A DNA stretch of 64,000 bases from Ypsolopha sequella (lineage: Eukaryota > Arthropoda > Insecta > Lepidoptera > Ypsolophidae). The notes beneath the pieces were generated by a model. It did not search any database. It saw only the letters and a list, made by a program, of their open reading frames with translations, and had not been told where the DNA came from. The stretch covers positions 343,001-407,000 of the forward strand of contig CAKOHE010000025.1 of assembly GCA_934047225.1 (NCBI GenBank), given 5' to 3'. Of this stretch, positions 1 to 9,965 are shown piece by piece; the first letter of the stretch is position 1; each line of letters begins with the position of its first letter. The position numbers and the translations under genes are program-made.

Positions 1-717
1 GTACCTTTCGCCTTAAAAGATAAGATAAGCGCGGAATTAGATCGGTTGGTGCAGGTAGGTATTTTAAAACCGGTTTCTTATTCTCAATACGCGTCGCCTA
101 TTGTAGCACTATTAAAGAAAAATAACGATGTTCGTATTTGCGGAGATTATTCGGTTTCTATCAACAAAGATTTAAAAATAGATAAATATCCGCTAACAAA
201 AATAAACGAATTATGTAATTCATTGTTCGACGCGAAATTCTTAGGGCTTGTAAATTTCTATCGCAGTTTTATTCCGGGCGCATCGGTTGTTCTCGAGCCG
301 CTGCATCGGCTGCTGAGGAAAGACGCAAAATGGGAGTGGTTAGAAGAACAGCAGGGGGCATTTGAAGCGGTAAAGCGAGAAATGTGCTCGGAGCGCGTGT
401 TGGCGCACTTTGACCCGAACCAGGAGCTAGTACTGACAGTGGACGCGGCGCCGGGAGGTCTGGGCGCAGTGCTGGCGGCGCGGTACGAGGACGGCTCAGA
501 GCGCCCGCTCGGATATGCGTCTCGCGCCCTTGCTTCTAGCGAGCGCGTCTACAGTCAGATACAAAAGGAAGCTGCGGCTATAATTTTTGGCGTAAAAAAA
601 TACCATCAGTATCTTTACGGGCGGACGGAGATGTTCGTGTTAAAAACTGACCACAAGCCCTTGCTGTCAATTTTTTCGCCAGATAAAAAGGTATGCTTTA
701 TTCCTAGCCTCCTATAA
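1..717 (+). pseudogene. pol: pol fragment: RT fingers fused by deletion to RNase H
   Basis: The frame is open from base 1, so the true start is upstream; an apparent start at 46 is only a TTG codon. Codons up to about 240 match the N-terminal RT region, with KPVSYSQYASPIV and the RICGDYS motif. At about 237-243 the frame jumps to LGLVNFYRSFIP, which in this family lies after the palm. The catalytic YxDD palm, roughly 150 residues in relatives, is therefore missing without loss of frame. RNase H follows: acidic residue in TVDAAPGGLGAVL (Asp codon 442-444), QIQKEAAAIIFGVKK, and TDHKPL (Asp codon 649-651). The frame stops at 715-717, short of the usual link to integrase. An RT lacking its catalytic core cannot be active. 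Confidence 0.92.
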
Positions 718-756
718 CTATAAGATTGAGTATGTAAGTAGTGAAAGGCTGACTAT
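701..756 (+). pseudogene. pol: frame-shifted RNase H-integrase linker
   Basis: Between the RNase H frame (frame 1) and the integrase frame (also frame 1), frame 2 from 701 encodes LASYNYKIEYV, which is typical of the connection region just after RNase H in gypsy pol. It then runs into a stop at 755-757. The LSRSPAG motif that normally follows a few residues later resumes in frame 1 at 757. A small deletion together with a frame change has therefore damaged this linker. Recognition rests on short motifs. Confidence 0.7.
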
Positions 757-1880
757 TTGAGTCGGTCGCCTGCAGGGGACGAGCCCGCGGCTGCGGTAGT
801 ATCGAGCGAGGAGGGCGCGAGCTATGTGAACGCGCTGGTTGCGGCGGGCGCGCCGCTACCGGCGAGCGTGCAGGAGCTGCGCGCCGCCGCCGCTGCCGAG
901 CCGGTGTTCGCCCGGGTGCAGTGCTATGTGGCCGAGGGGTGGCCTAAGAAAGTTGAGGCAGAATTGCTGCCTTATCAACGTTGCCGACATGAATTGCATG
1001 TCGAGGAGGGGTGTCTGATGCGTGGACATCGGGTGGTAATCCCTAAGATGTACCGGTCGGCAGTACTGCAGGAACTCCACGCCGCCCATCTTGGTATTGT
1101 TAAGATGAAGTTGCTGGCGAGGGAACGTTTCTGGTACCCCGGTATTGATCGTGAGATCGAAAATTTGGTGTCAAATTGTGACCGTTGTGTTTCGACACGA
1201 TCAAATCCCGCTCAAGCCCCTATAGAGAATTGGGAATGGCCTGATTCTGTTTTTGAGAGAATTCATTTAGATTTTCTCGGCCCGCTTCGTGGTAAGATGT
1301 ACTTGGTGTTAGTTGATGCACGGAGCAAATGGCTCGAATGTATAGATATGCCAAATTTAATGACTCAGACACTCATAAATAAATTGTCATCAATTTTCGC
1401 GAGATTTGGAAACCCAAAAATTATTGTTAGTGATAATGCTAAAACATTTGTATCATCGGACTTTATAAAATTTTGTACTAGCAACGGCATTAAGCACATA
1501 ACGTCACCAGTATATTTCCCACAGAGTAACGGACTCGCGGAAAACGCAGTGAAAACCTGAAAACGTTTTTTGACAAACGTGTTCAAAGACAGCTCTATGC
1601 GCGATACCAATAGCATATTAGATAAATATTGATTTAATTATAGAAATACGCCAAATGGCACGACGGGCGTGTCTCCAGCTTACTTGATGTTCGGTAGGAT
1701 CTTGGGTTGTAAGTTGGACGTAGGGAGCGGTCACGTCACACCACCATCGGAGGTGCAGGTACTGGAGCGCGTGCGACAAAACCAAGCGCGTCAAACTAAA
1801 TATGTCGGTGGTCGAGATGTCATATACCATGTAAATGACAGAGTGTGGGTTAAAGATTATCGTAATCCTCAAAAAAAAAA
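757..1880 (+). pseudogene. pol: retrotransposon integrase with two in-frame stops
   Basis: Frame 1 opens at a TTG codon (757) in LSRSPAG, the usual RNase H-integrase boundary, so no real initiation is implied. An HHCC zinc finger is visible: His codons 1078-1080 and 1087-1089, Cys codons 1177-1179 and 1186-1188. The catalytic core keeps D,D-35-E: Asp 1270-1272 (HLDFLGP), Asp 1432-1434 (VSDNAKTF) and Glu 1540-1542 (SNGLAE), with exactly 35 residues between the second Asp and the Glu. The usual Gly after DN is Ala. Stops at 1558-1560 and 1630-1632 interrupt the same frame, which then continues with SPAYLMFGR and a basic C-terminal region to about 1880. The triad is intact, but the polypeptide would end just after the catalytic Glu. 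Confidence 0.92.
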
Positions 1881-2276
1881 CCCACGTGGATCCTGGACAA
1901 GATCATTGGGCGCGTCAGTAAAGTTATGTACGATGTGTCTCTTCAAGACTTTGATATTGTTTGGAGGCGCCACGCAAATCAGTTATTAAACGCTAATTCG
2001 TATCGGATAAAAACAGGTTTTCCTCCTGGCGGGCTTGAAAATATCACAAGTCATAGAGCGGTACAGATGTCGCCGGTAACAGAGTGCGCTGCGCCCCCCG
2101 AGCTCGCGCCTGCGCGTGTCGAGCCGGAGGGCGTCGCGACGCCGAGTGTTGGCGCCGACGCCGACGCCGCTGCGGAACCCTCCACAGGAGAGCACGCGAC
2201 CCTGGTTCCGTATCGCACTCGCTCTGGTAGACGGGTCGTACCACCTGTGAGATTGTATGAGCGGGAGGGAAAATAA
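1881..2276 (+). pseudogene. pol: pol C-terminal tail after a frame change in an A10 run
   Basis: The frame changes from 1 to 3 at the ten-A run 1871-1880. From 1881, frame 3 gives a segment with VMYDVSLQDFDIVWRRHANQ, the conserved end of the integrase C-terminal domain in this family. A low-complexity Ala/Pro/Glu-rich tail follows, ending in YRTRSGRRVVPPVRLYE and a stop at 2274-2276. The homopolymer suggests a slippage indel. A sequencing error is possible, but the other lesions make genuine decay more likely. Overlapping minus-strand frames here only reflect GC-rich composition. Confidence 0.85.
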
Positions 2277-2460
2277 AACAAATGTTTATGAAGTGTTCTG
2301 GTGGATATTATAATAATAAGATGAAATAATTTTGTATATACATGTGTGTAGGTATAGATAACTAAGTTGGTATGAAATTAGTTATAGACGTTGTTAGTGG
2401 TAATCTTTATTTACGAGTTTAGAAGGTAAAGTTAAATTAGTTATATTTTTATGTTTGTTT
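2277..2460 (+). other. retrotransposon 3' untranslated region
   Basis: AT-rich, non-coding sequence between the pol stop and the duplicated motif before the LTR. No open frame, envelope motif or secondary repeat was recognised. Confidence 0.6.
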
Positions 2461-2523
2461 GATTTTGTTAAATGTTGTGGAGGGATGTGTTTTTGATTTT
2501 GTTAAATGTTGTGGAGGGATGTG
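2461..2523 (+). repeat. tandem 34-bp duplication carrying the polypurine tract
   Basis: A 29-base motif starting gattttgttaaatg and ending ggagggatgtg is present at 2461-2489 and again at 2495-2523, separated by five T, so the period is 34 bp. Each copy contains the purine-rich gtggaggga next to TGTG. The element thus has two candidate polypurine tracts; only the second lies directly against the LTR. Confidence 0.9.
2507..2519 (+). promoter_or_regulatory. polypurine tract (plus-strand primer site)
   Basis: A purine-rich run with the core ggaggga lies immediately before the TGTG at which the LTR is inferred to start. In LTR retrotransposons such a tract resists RNase H and primes plus-strand DNA synthesis. 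Assigned by position and composition. Confidence 0.65.
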
Positions 2524-2638
2524 ATATATGTAGGTAAGCAGAGATTTCTCTGACTAGTCAGTCGACTTTTAGTCTCTGAATACAACTGTCTGTTTCCCCT
2601 TACGTCCCGTGTTTTATTTGGTATTCCTGGATACTACA
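2520..2638 (+). mobile_element. 3' LTR, about 119 bp
   Basis: Begins TGTGATATATG directly after the polypurine tract and ends ATACTACA at 2638, giving TG...CA ends. The next base starts satellite-core sequence (ctttctaag). The length is short for a gypsy LTR, so internal deletion is possible. No second LTR is in the window for comparison; the alternative TG start at 2522 would shorten it by two bases. The target-site duplication cannot be checked because the 5' side is off-window. Confidence 0.75.
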
Positions 2639-4904
2639 CTTTCTAAGTAATATTTAAGAAGACGCAATAAATTCATGAATTTAATTGAGAATATAAACAA
2701 TGTACATTTAACATATTTTTCGCAAATTGTATAATTATTGCTTAGATACTCGAATATCAGGTTTTCAAAAATGAAGTCATTTCGTCTGATTTGCGTCGGT
2801 GTGCGGCTCACGAACACGGCACTTACAAACACAAACATAGCAGTCTTGTGTAAACATGAGTGCATTCTGAAATCTAAAGCAACATGATTCCATCTTTGAA
2901 TGTAATTTTTAATCAAACGCAATAAGACAATAAGTTGTAATGAGATAATAATTATTGACCAATACCTAAATAAAGCAAAATGAATGTTTTTCATTCATTT
3001 TTTATTAGATTTTATTCATATACTTGTATTAATTCCCGAAAATTATTAAATTTTTGAACGATTCTACATCGTAAGCCGTCTGTCAAACATTGGTAGATTG
3101 GTAGATTGGTAGATTGGTAGATTGGTAGATTGGTAGATTGGTAGATTGGTAGATTGGTAGATTGGTAGATTGGTAGAGTGGTAGATTGGTAGATTGGTAG
3201 ATTGGTAGATTGGTAGATTGGTAGATTGGTAGATTGGTAGATTGGTAGATTGGTAGATTGGTAGATTGGTAGATTGGTAGATTGGTAGATTGGTAGATTG
3301 GTAGATTGGTAGATTGGTAGATTGGTAGATTGGTAGATTGGTAGAGTGGTAGATTGGTAGATTGGTAGATTGGTAGATTGGTAGATTGGTAGATTGGTAG
3401 ATTGGTAGATTAGATTGGTAGATTGGTAGATTGGTAGATTGGTAGATTAGATTGGTAGATTGGTAGATTGGTAGATTAGTAGATTGGTAGATTGGTAGAT
3501 TGGTAGATTGGTAGATTGGTAGATTGGTAGATTGGTAGATTGGTAGAATGGTAGATTGGTAGATTGGTAGATTGGTAGATTGGAAGATTGGTAGATTGGT
3601 AGATTGGTAGATTGGTAGATTGGTAGATTGGTAGATTGGTAGATTGGTAGATTGGTAGATTGGTAGATTGGTAGATAGGTAGATTTGTAGATTGGTAGAT
3701 TGGTAGATTGGTAGATTGGTAGATTGGTAGATTGGTAGATTGGTAGATTGGTAGATTGGTAGATTGGTAGATTGGTAGATTGGTAGATTGGTAGATTGGT
3801 AGATTGGTAGATTGGTAGATTGGTAGATTGGTAGATTGGTAGATTGGAAGATTGGTAGATTGGTAGATTGGTAGATTGGTAGATTGGTAGATTGGTAGAT
3901 TGGTAGATTGGTAGATTGGTAGATTGGTAGATAGGTAGATTTGTAGATTGGTAGATTGGTAGATTGGTAGATTGGTAGATTGGTAGATTGGTAGATTGGT
4001 AGATTGGTAGATTGGTAGATTGGTAGATTGGTAGATTGGTAGATTGGTAGATTGGTAGATTGGTAGATTGGTAGATTGGTAGATTGGTAGATTGGTAGAT
4101 TGGTAGATTGGTAGATTGGTAGATTGGTAGATTGGTAGATTGGTAGATTAGATTGGTAGATTGGTAGATTGGTAGATTGGTAGATTAGATTGGTAGATTG
4201 GTAGATTAGTAGATTGGTAGATTGGTAGATTGGTAGATTGGTAGATTGGTAGATTGGTAGATTGGTTGATTGGTAGATTGGTAGATTGGTAGATTGGTAG
4301 AGTGGTAGATTGGTAGATTGGTAGATTGGTAGATTGGTAGATTGGTAGATTGGTAGATTGGTAGATTGGTAGATTGGTAGATTAGTAGATTGGTAGATTG
4401 GTAGATTGGTAGATTGGTAGATTGGTAGATTGGTAGATTGTTAGATTGGTAGATAAGATTGGTAGATTGGTAGATTAGTAGATTGGTAGATTGGTAGATT
4501 GGTAGATTGGTAGATTGGTAGATTGGTAGATTGGTAGATTGGTAGATTGGTAGATTGGTTGATTGGTAGATTGGTAGATTGGTAGATTGGTAGAGTGGTA
4601 GATTGGTAGATTGGTAGATTGGTAGATTGGTAGATTGGTAGATTCGTAGATTGGTAGATTGGTAGATTGGTAGATTGGTAGATTGGTAGATTAGTAGATT
4701 GGTAGATTGGTAGATTGGTAGATTGGTAGATTGGTAGATTGGTAGATTGGTAGATTAGATTGGTAGATTGGTAGATTGGTAGATTGGTAGATTGGTAGAT
4801 TGGTAGATTGGTAGATTGGTAGATTGGTAGATTGGTAGATTGGTAGATTGGTAGATTGGTAGATTGGTAGAGTGGTAGATTGGTAGGTAGGTAGGTAGGT
4901 AGGT
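2639..4904 (+). repeat. monomer 1: core cut by the retrotransposon, longest tract
   Basis: Core 2639-3091 lacks its first 62 bp, replaced by the LTR. It is the most divergent core: aaacgcaataag in place of aaacttaaataag, and ttctacatcg in place of ttcttcatcg. The tract 3092-4904 (1813 bp) is the longest in the window and has GGTA tetramers only at its tail. Markers recur about 260 bp apart (ggaagatt at 3582 and 3846; gataggtagatttg at 3674 and 3930), showing an internal duplication. Confidence 0.95.
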
Positions 4905-6035
4905 AAAAAGGCCGGTTTTTCAAACCGCTCTTAAAGGTGGTAACAGAGGAGGCCTTTTCATACAAACTTTCTAAGTAATATTTAAGAAGACGCAATAAAT
5001 TCATGAATTTAATTGAGAATATAAACAATGTACATTTAACATATTTTTCGCAAATTGTATAATTATTGCTTAGATACTCGAATATCAGGTTTTCAAAAAT
5101 GAAGTCATTTCGTCTGATTTGCGTCGGTGTGCGGCTCACGAACACGGCACTTACAAACACAAACACAGCAGTCTTGTGTAAACATGAGTGCATTCTGAAA
5201 TCTAAAGCAACATGATTCCATCTTTGAATGTAATTTTTAATCAAACTTAAATAAGACAATAAGTTGTAATGAGATAATAATTATTGACCAATACCTAAAT
5301 AAAGCAAAATGAATGTTTTTCATTCATTTTTTATTAGATTTTATTCATATACTTGTATACTTGTATTAATTCCCGAAAATTATTAAATTTTTGAACGATT
5401 CTTCATCGTAAGCCGTCTGTCAAACATTGGTAGATTGGTAGATTGGTAGATTGGTAGATTGGTAGATTGGTAGATTGGTAGATTGGTAGATTGGTAGATT
5501 GGTAGATTGGTAGATAGGTAGATTGGTAGATTGGTAGATTGGTAGATTGGTAGATTGGTAGATTGGTAGATTGGTAGATTGGTAGATTGGTAGATTGGTA
5601 GATTGGTAGATTGGTAGATTGGTAGATTGGTAGATTGGTAGATTGGTAGATTGGTAGATTGGTAGATTGGTAGATTGGTAGATTGGTAGATTGGTATGTA
5701 GGTAGGTAGGTAGGTAGGTAGGTAGGTAGGTAGGTTGGTAGGTAGGTAGGTAGATTGGTAGATTGGTAGATTGGTAGATTTGTAGATTGGTAGATTGGTT
5801 GATTGGTAGATTGGTAGACTGGTAGATTGGTAGATTGGTAGATTGGTAGATTGGTAGATTGGTAGATTGGTAGATTGGTAGATTGGTAGATTGGTAGATT
5901 GGTAGATTGGTAGATTGGTAGATTGGTAGGTAGGTAGGTAGGTAGGTAGGTAGGTAGGTTGGTAGGTAGATTGGTAGATTGGTAGATTGGTAGATTGGTA
6001 GATTGGTAGATTGGTAGGTAGGTAGGTAGGTAGGT
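4905..6035 (+). repeat. monomer 2: 524-bp core with 8-bp duplication
   Basis: Core 4905-5428 is reference-like except for a tandem duplication of acttgtat (5351-5366), the only insertion among complete cores. Tract 5429-6035 (607 bp) has GGTA islands near 5694 (preceded by ggtatgta), 5730 and 5927. Confidence 0.96.
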
Positions 6036-7635
6036 AAATAGGCCGGTTTTTCAAACTGCTCTTAAAGGTGGTAACAGAGGAGGCCTTTTCATACAAACTT
6101 TCTAAGTAATATTTAAGAAGACGCAATAAATTCATGAATTTAATTGAGAATATAAACAATGTACATTTAACATATTTTTCGCAAATTGTATAATTATTGC
6201 TTAGATACTCGAATATCAGGTTTTCAAAAATGAAGTCATTTCGTCTGATTTGCGTCGGTGTGCGGCTCACGAACACGGCACTTACAAACACAAACACAGC
6301 AGTCTTGTGTAAACATGAGTGCATTCTGAAATCTAAAGCAACATGATTCCATCTTTGAATGTAATTTTTAATCAAACTTAAATAAGACAATAAGTTGTAA
6401 TGAGATAATAATTATTGACCAATACCTAAATAAAGCAAAATGAATGTTTTTCATTCATTTTTTATTAGATTTTATTCATATACTTGTATTAATTCCCGAA
6501 AATTATTAAATTTTTGAACGATTCTTCATCGTAAGCCGTCTGTCAAACATTGGTAGATAGGTAGATTGGTAGATTGGTAGATTGGTAGATTGGTAGATTG
6601 GTAGATTAGATTGGTAGATTGGTAGATTGGTAGATTGGTAGATTAGTAGATTGGTAGATTGGTAGATTGGTAGATTGGTAGATTAGTAGATTGGTAGATT
6701 GGTAGGTAGGTAGGTAGGTTGGTAGGTAGGTAGGTAGATTGGTAGATTGGTAGATTGGTAGATTGGTAGATTGGTAGGTAGGTAGGTAGGTAGGTAGGTA
6801 GGTAGGTAGGTAGGAAGGTAGGTTGGTAGGTAGGTAGGTAGATTGGTAGATTGCTAGATTGGTAGATTGGTAGATTGGTAGATTGGTAGATTGGTAGATT
6901 GGTAGATTGGTAGACTGGTAGATTGGTAGATTGGTAGATTGGTAGATTGGTAGGTAGGTAGGTAGGTAGGTAGGTAGGTTGGTAGGTAGGTTGGTAGATT
7001 GGTAGATTGGTAGATTGGTAGATTGGTAGATTGGTAGATTGGTAGATTGGTAGACTGGTAGATTGGTAGATTGGTAGATTGGTAGATTGGTAGATTGGTA
7101 GATTGGTAGATTGGTAGATTGGTAGATTGGTAGATTGGTAGATTGGTAGATTGGTAGATTGGTAGATTGGTAGATTGGTAGATTGGTAGATTGGTAGATT
7201 GGTAGATTGGTAGGTAGGTAGGTAGGTAGGTAGGTTGGTAGGTAGGTAGGTAGATTGGTAGATTGGTAGATTGGTAGATTGATAGGTAGGTAGGTAGGTA
7301 GGTAGGTAGGTAGGTAGGTAGGTAGGTAGGTAGGAAGGTAGGTTGGTAGGTAGGTAGGTAGATTGGTAGATTGGTAGATTGGTAGATTGGTAGATTGGTA
7401 GATTGGTAGATTGGTAGATTGGTAGATTGGTAGATTGGTAGATTAGTAGATTGGTAGACTGGTAGATTGGTAGATTGGTAGATTGGTAGATTGGTAGATT
7501 GGTAGATTGGTAGATTGGTAGTTTGGTAGATTGGTAGATTGGTAGATTGGTAGATTGGTAGATTGGTAGATTGGTAGATTGGTAGATTGGTAGATTGGTA
7601 GATTGGTAGATTGGTAGGTAGGTAGGTAGGTAGGT
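6036..7635 (+). repeat. monomer 3: aaata core, multi-island tract
   Basis: Core 6036-6551 has aaata at its edge and a private aaactgctc. Tract 6552-7635 (1084 bp) opens with gataggtagatt and has at least five GGTA islands, two with a GGAAGGTA variant. Its 3' part matches the tract before core 7 at an offset of 3505. Confidence 0.96.
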
Positions 7636-7636
7636 A

Positions 7637-7689
7637 AAAAGGCCGGTTTTTCAAACCGCTCTTAAAGGTGGTAACAGAGGAGGCCTTTT
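7637..7689. other. nested inverted repeats at the core 5' edge (representative copy)
   Basis: The arms aaaaggcc (7637-7644) and ggcctttt (7682-7689) are perfect reverse complements. Inside them, cggttt (7644-7649) and aaaccg (7653-7658) form a second stem with a 3-base loop; the two stems share one base. Most cores have this arrangement. Cores 3, 23, 24 and 25 have aaata and weaken the outer stem. Core 49 lacks the inner hairpin. Possible cruciform or protein site; function unknown. Confidence 0.85.
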
Positions 7690-8036
7690 CATACAAACTT
7701 TCTAAGTAATATTTAAGAAGACGCAATAAATTCATGAATTTAATTGAGAATATAAACAATGTACATTTAACATATTTTTCGCAAATTGTATAATTATTGC
7801 TTAGATACTCGAATATCAGGTTTTCAAAAATGAAGTCATTTCGTCTGATTTGCGTCGGTGTGCGGCTCACGAACACGGCACTTACAAACACAAACACAGC
7901 AGTCTTGTGTAAACATGAGTGCATTCTGAAATCTAAAGCAACATGATTCCATCTTTGAATGTAATTTTTAATCAAACTTAAATAAGACAATAAGTTGTAA
8001 TGAGATAATAATTATTGACCAATACCTAAATAAAGC

Positions 8037-8061
8037 AAAATGAATGTTTTTCATTCATTTT
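8037..8061. other. 10-bp stem, 5-base loop hairpin in the core (representative copy)
   Basis: aaaatgaatg (8037-8046), loop ttttt, cattcatttt (8052-8061): a perfect 10-bp inverted repeat found in every core that extends this far. An AATAAA hexamer lies just upstream on the + strand (8029-8034). AATAAA is expected by chance in such AT-rich DNA, so no polyadenylation role is claimed. Confidence 0.88.
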
Positions 8062-8502
8062 TTATTAGATTTTATTCATATACTTGTATTAATTCCCGAA
8101 AATTATTAAATTTTTGAACGATTCTTCATCGTAAGCCGTCTGTCAAACATTGGTAGATTGGTAGATTGGTAGATTGGTAGATTGGTAGATTGGTAGATTG
8201 GTAGATTGGTAGATTGGTAGATTGGTAGATTGGTAGATTGGTAGATTGGTAGATTGGTAGATTGGTAGATTGGTAGAGTGGTAGAGTGGTAGATTGGTAG
8301 ATTGGTATATTGGTAGATTGGTAGATTGGTAGATTGGTAGATTGGTAGATTGGTAGATTGGTAGATTGGTAGATTGGTAGATTGGTAGATTGGTAGATTG
8401 GTAGATTGGTAGATTGGTAGATTGGTAGATTGGTAGATTGGTAGATTGGTAGATTGGTAGATTGGTAGATTGGTAGATTGGTAGGTAGGTAGGTAGGTAG
8501 GT

Positions 8503-9965
8503 AAAAAGGCCGGTTTTTCAAACCGCTTTTAAAGGTGGTAACAGAGGAGGCCTTTTCATACAAACTTTCTAAGTAATATTTAAGAAGACGCAATAAATTC
8601 ATGAATTTAATTGAGAATATAAACAATGTACATTTAACATATTTTTCGCAAATTGTATAATTATTGCTTAGATACTCGAATATCAGGTTTTCAAAAATGA
8701 AGTCATTTCGTCTGATTTGCGTCGGTGTGCGGCTCACGAACACGGCACTTACAAAAACAAACATAGCGGTCTTGTGTAAACATGAGTGCATTCTGAAATC
8801 TAAAGCAACATGATTCCATCTTTGAATGTAATTTTTAATCAAACTTAAATAAGACAATAAGTTGTAATGAGATAATAATTATTGACCAATACCTAAATAA
8901 AGCAAAATGAATGTTTTTCATTCATTTTTTATTAGATTTTATTCATATACTTGTATTAATTCCCGAAAATTATTAAATTTTTGAACGATTCTTCATCGTA
9001 AGCCGTCTGTCAAACATTGGTAGATAGGTAGATTGGTAGATTGGTAGATTGGTAGATTGGTAGATTAGATTGGTAGATTGGTAGATTGGTAGATTGGTAG
9101 ATTGGTAGATTGGTAGATTAGTAGATTGGTAGATTGGTAGATTGGTAGATTGGTAGATTGGTAGATTGGTAGATTGGTAGATTGGTAGATTGGTAGATTG
9201 GTAGATTAGTAGATTGGTAGATTGGTAGATTGGTAGATTGTTAGATTGGTAGATTGGTAGATTGGTAGGTAGGTAGGTAGGTAGGTAGGTAGGTAGGTAG
9301 GTAGGTAGGTAGGTAGGTTGGTAGGTAGGTAGGTAGATTGTTAGATTGGTAGATTGGTAGATTGGTAGATTGGTAGATTGGTAGATTGGTAGATTGGTAG
9401 ATTGGTAGAGTGGTAGATTGGTAGATTGGTAGATTGGTAGATTGGTAGATTGGTAGATTGGTAGATTGGTAGATTGGTAGATTGGTAGTTTGGTAGATTG
9501 GTAGATTGGTAGATTGGTAGATTGGTAGATTGGTAGATTGGTAGATTGGTAGATTGGTAGATTGGTAGATTGGTAGACTAGATTGGTAGATTGGTAGATT
9601 GGTAGATTAGATTGGTAGATTGGTAGATTGGTAGATTAGATTGGTAGATTGGTAGATTGGTAGATTAGTAGATTGGTAGATTGGTAGATTGGTAGATTGG
9701 TAGATTGGTAGATTGGTAGATTGGTAGATTGGTAGATTAGTAGATTGGTAGATTGGTAGATTGGTAGATTGGTAGATTGGTAGATTGGTAGATTGGTAGA
9801 TTGGTAGATTGGTAGATTGGTAGATTGGTAGATTGGTAGGTAGGTAGGTAGGTAGGTAGGTAGGTAGGTAGGTAGGTAGGTTGGTAGGTAGGTAGGTAGA
9901 TTGGTAGATTGGTAGATTGGTAGATTGGTAGATTGGTAGATTGGTAGATTGGTAGGTAGGTAGGT
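8503..9965 (+). repeat. monomer 5: type a
   Basis: Core 8503-9018 has gctttta, aaaaacaaacatagc and gcggtc. Tract 9019-9965 (947 bp) has gatagg at its head, attgttag, one long GGTA island near 9264, gtttgg and four truncated junctions (gattagatt or gactagatt). Confidence 0.97.

Larger units (their letters stand above)
1..2638 (+). mobile_element. 3' portion of a degenerate Ty3/gypsy-type LTR retrotransposon
   Basis: Seen: partial reverse transcriptase, RNase H, integrase and pol C-terminal tail in that order on the + strand, then a purine-rich tract and a TG...CA-bounded LTR that abuts a truncated copy of the satellite core. RNase H before integrase is the Ty3/gypsy (Metaviridae) order. No envelope-like frame lies between the pol stop at 2274-2276 and the LTR. 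The gag region, most of RT and the 5' LTR would lie left of the window or are deleted. Several stops, frame changes and an RT deletion show that this copy cannot encode its own polyprotein. GC-rich stretches (about 280-540, 770-910, 2080-2240) contrast with the AT-rich array. Confidence 0.93.
7636..8502 (+). repeat. monomer 4: reference core, type e
   Basis: Core 7636-8151 is used as the reference. Tract 8152-8502 (351 bp, joint shortest) carries the gagtggtagagtgg pair and tatattgg, the type e/E marker. Confidence 0.97.

Noticed and set aside
856..1872. Minus-strand ORFs of 77-84 codons opposite integrase
   Set aside because: They are shadows of the recognisable + strand integrase and have no features of their own.
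1986..2281. Minus-strand Arg/Ala-rich ORFs near the pol C-terminus
   Set aside because: GC-rich low-complexity complement of the pol tail; three overlapping frames are open at once, typical of composition.
2277..2519. Envelope gene downstream of pol
   Set aside because: Only about 240 AT-rich bases without an open frame separate the pol stop from the LTR.
3092..4904. Telomeric repeat
   Set aside because: GGTAGATT and GGTA differ from TTAGG or TTAGGG types, and the tracts alternate with a 516-bp core on both sides.
6854..7990. Long minus-strand ORFs starting in the core and continuing through the tract, repeated in nearly every monomer, as a gene family of repetitive proteins
   Set aside because: The start used is a TTG shortly after an in-frame TAA. 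The repeat is open in all three minus frames by composition, and the ends fall in whichever frame enters the next core. Near-identity of cores reflects homogenisation, so an intact frame is not independent evidence. No promoter or splice evidence is visible.
8037..8061. Hairpin plus T-run as a bacterial-type terminator
   Set aside because: The stem is AT-rich, the context is eukaryotic, and no gene lies upstream.
7636..8151. tRNA or rRNA genes, or rDNA spacer
   Set aside because: No A/B box pair, cloverleaf or rRNA segment was recognised in the core.
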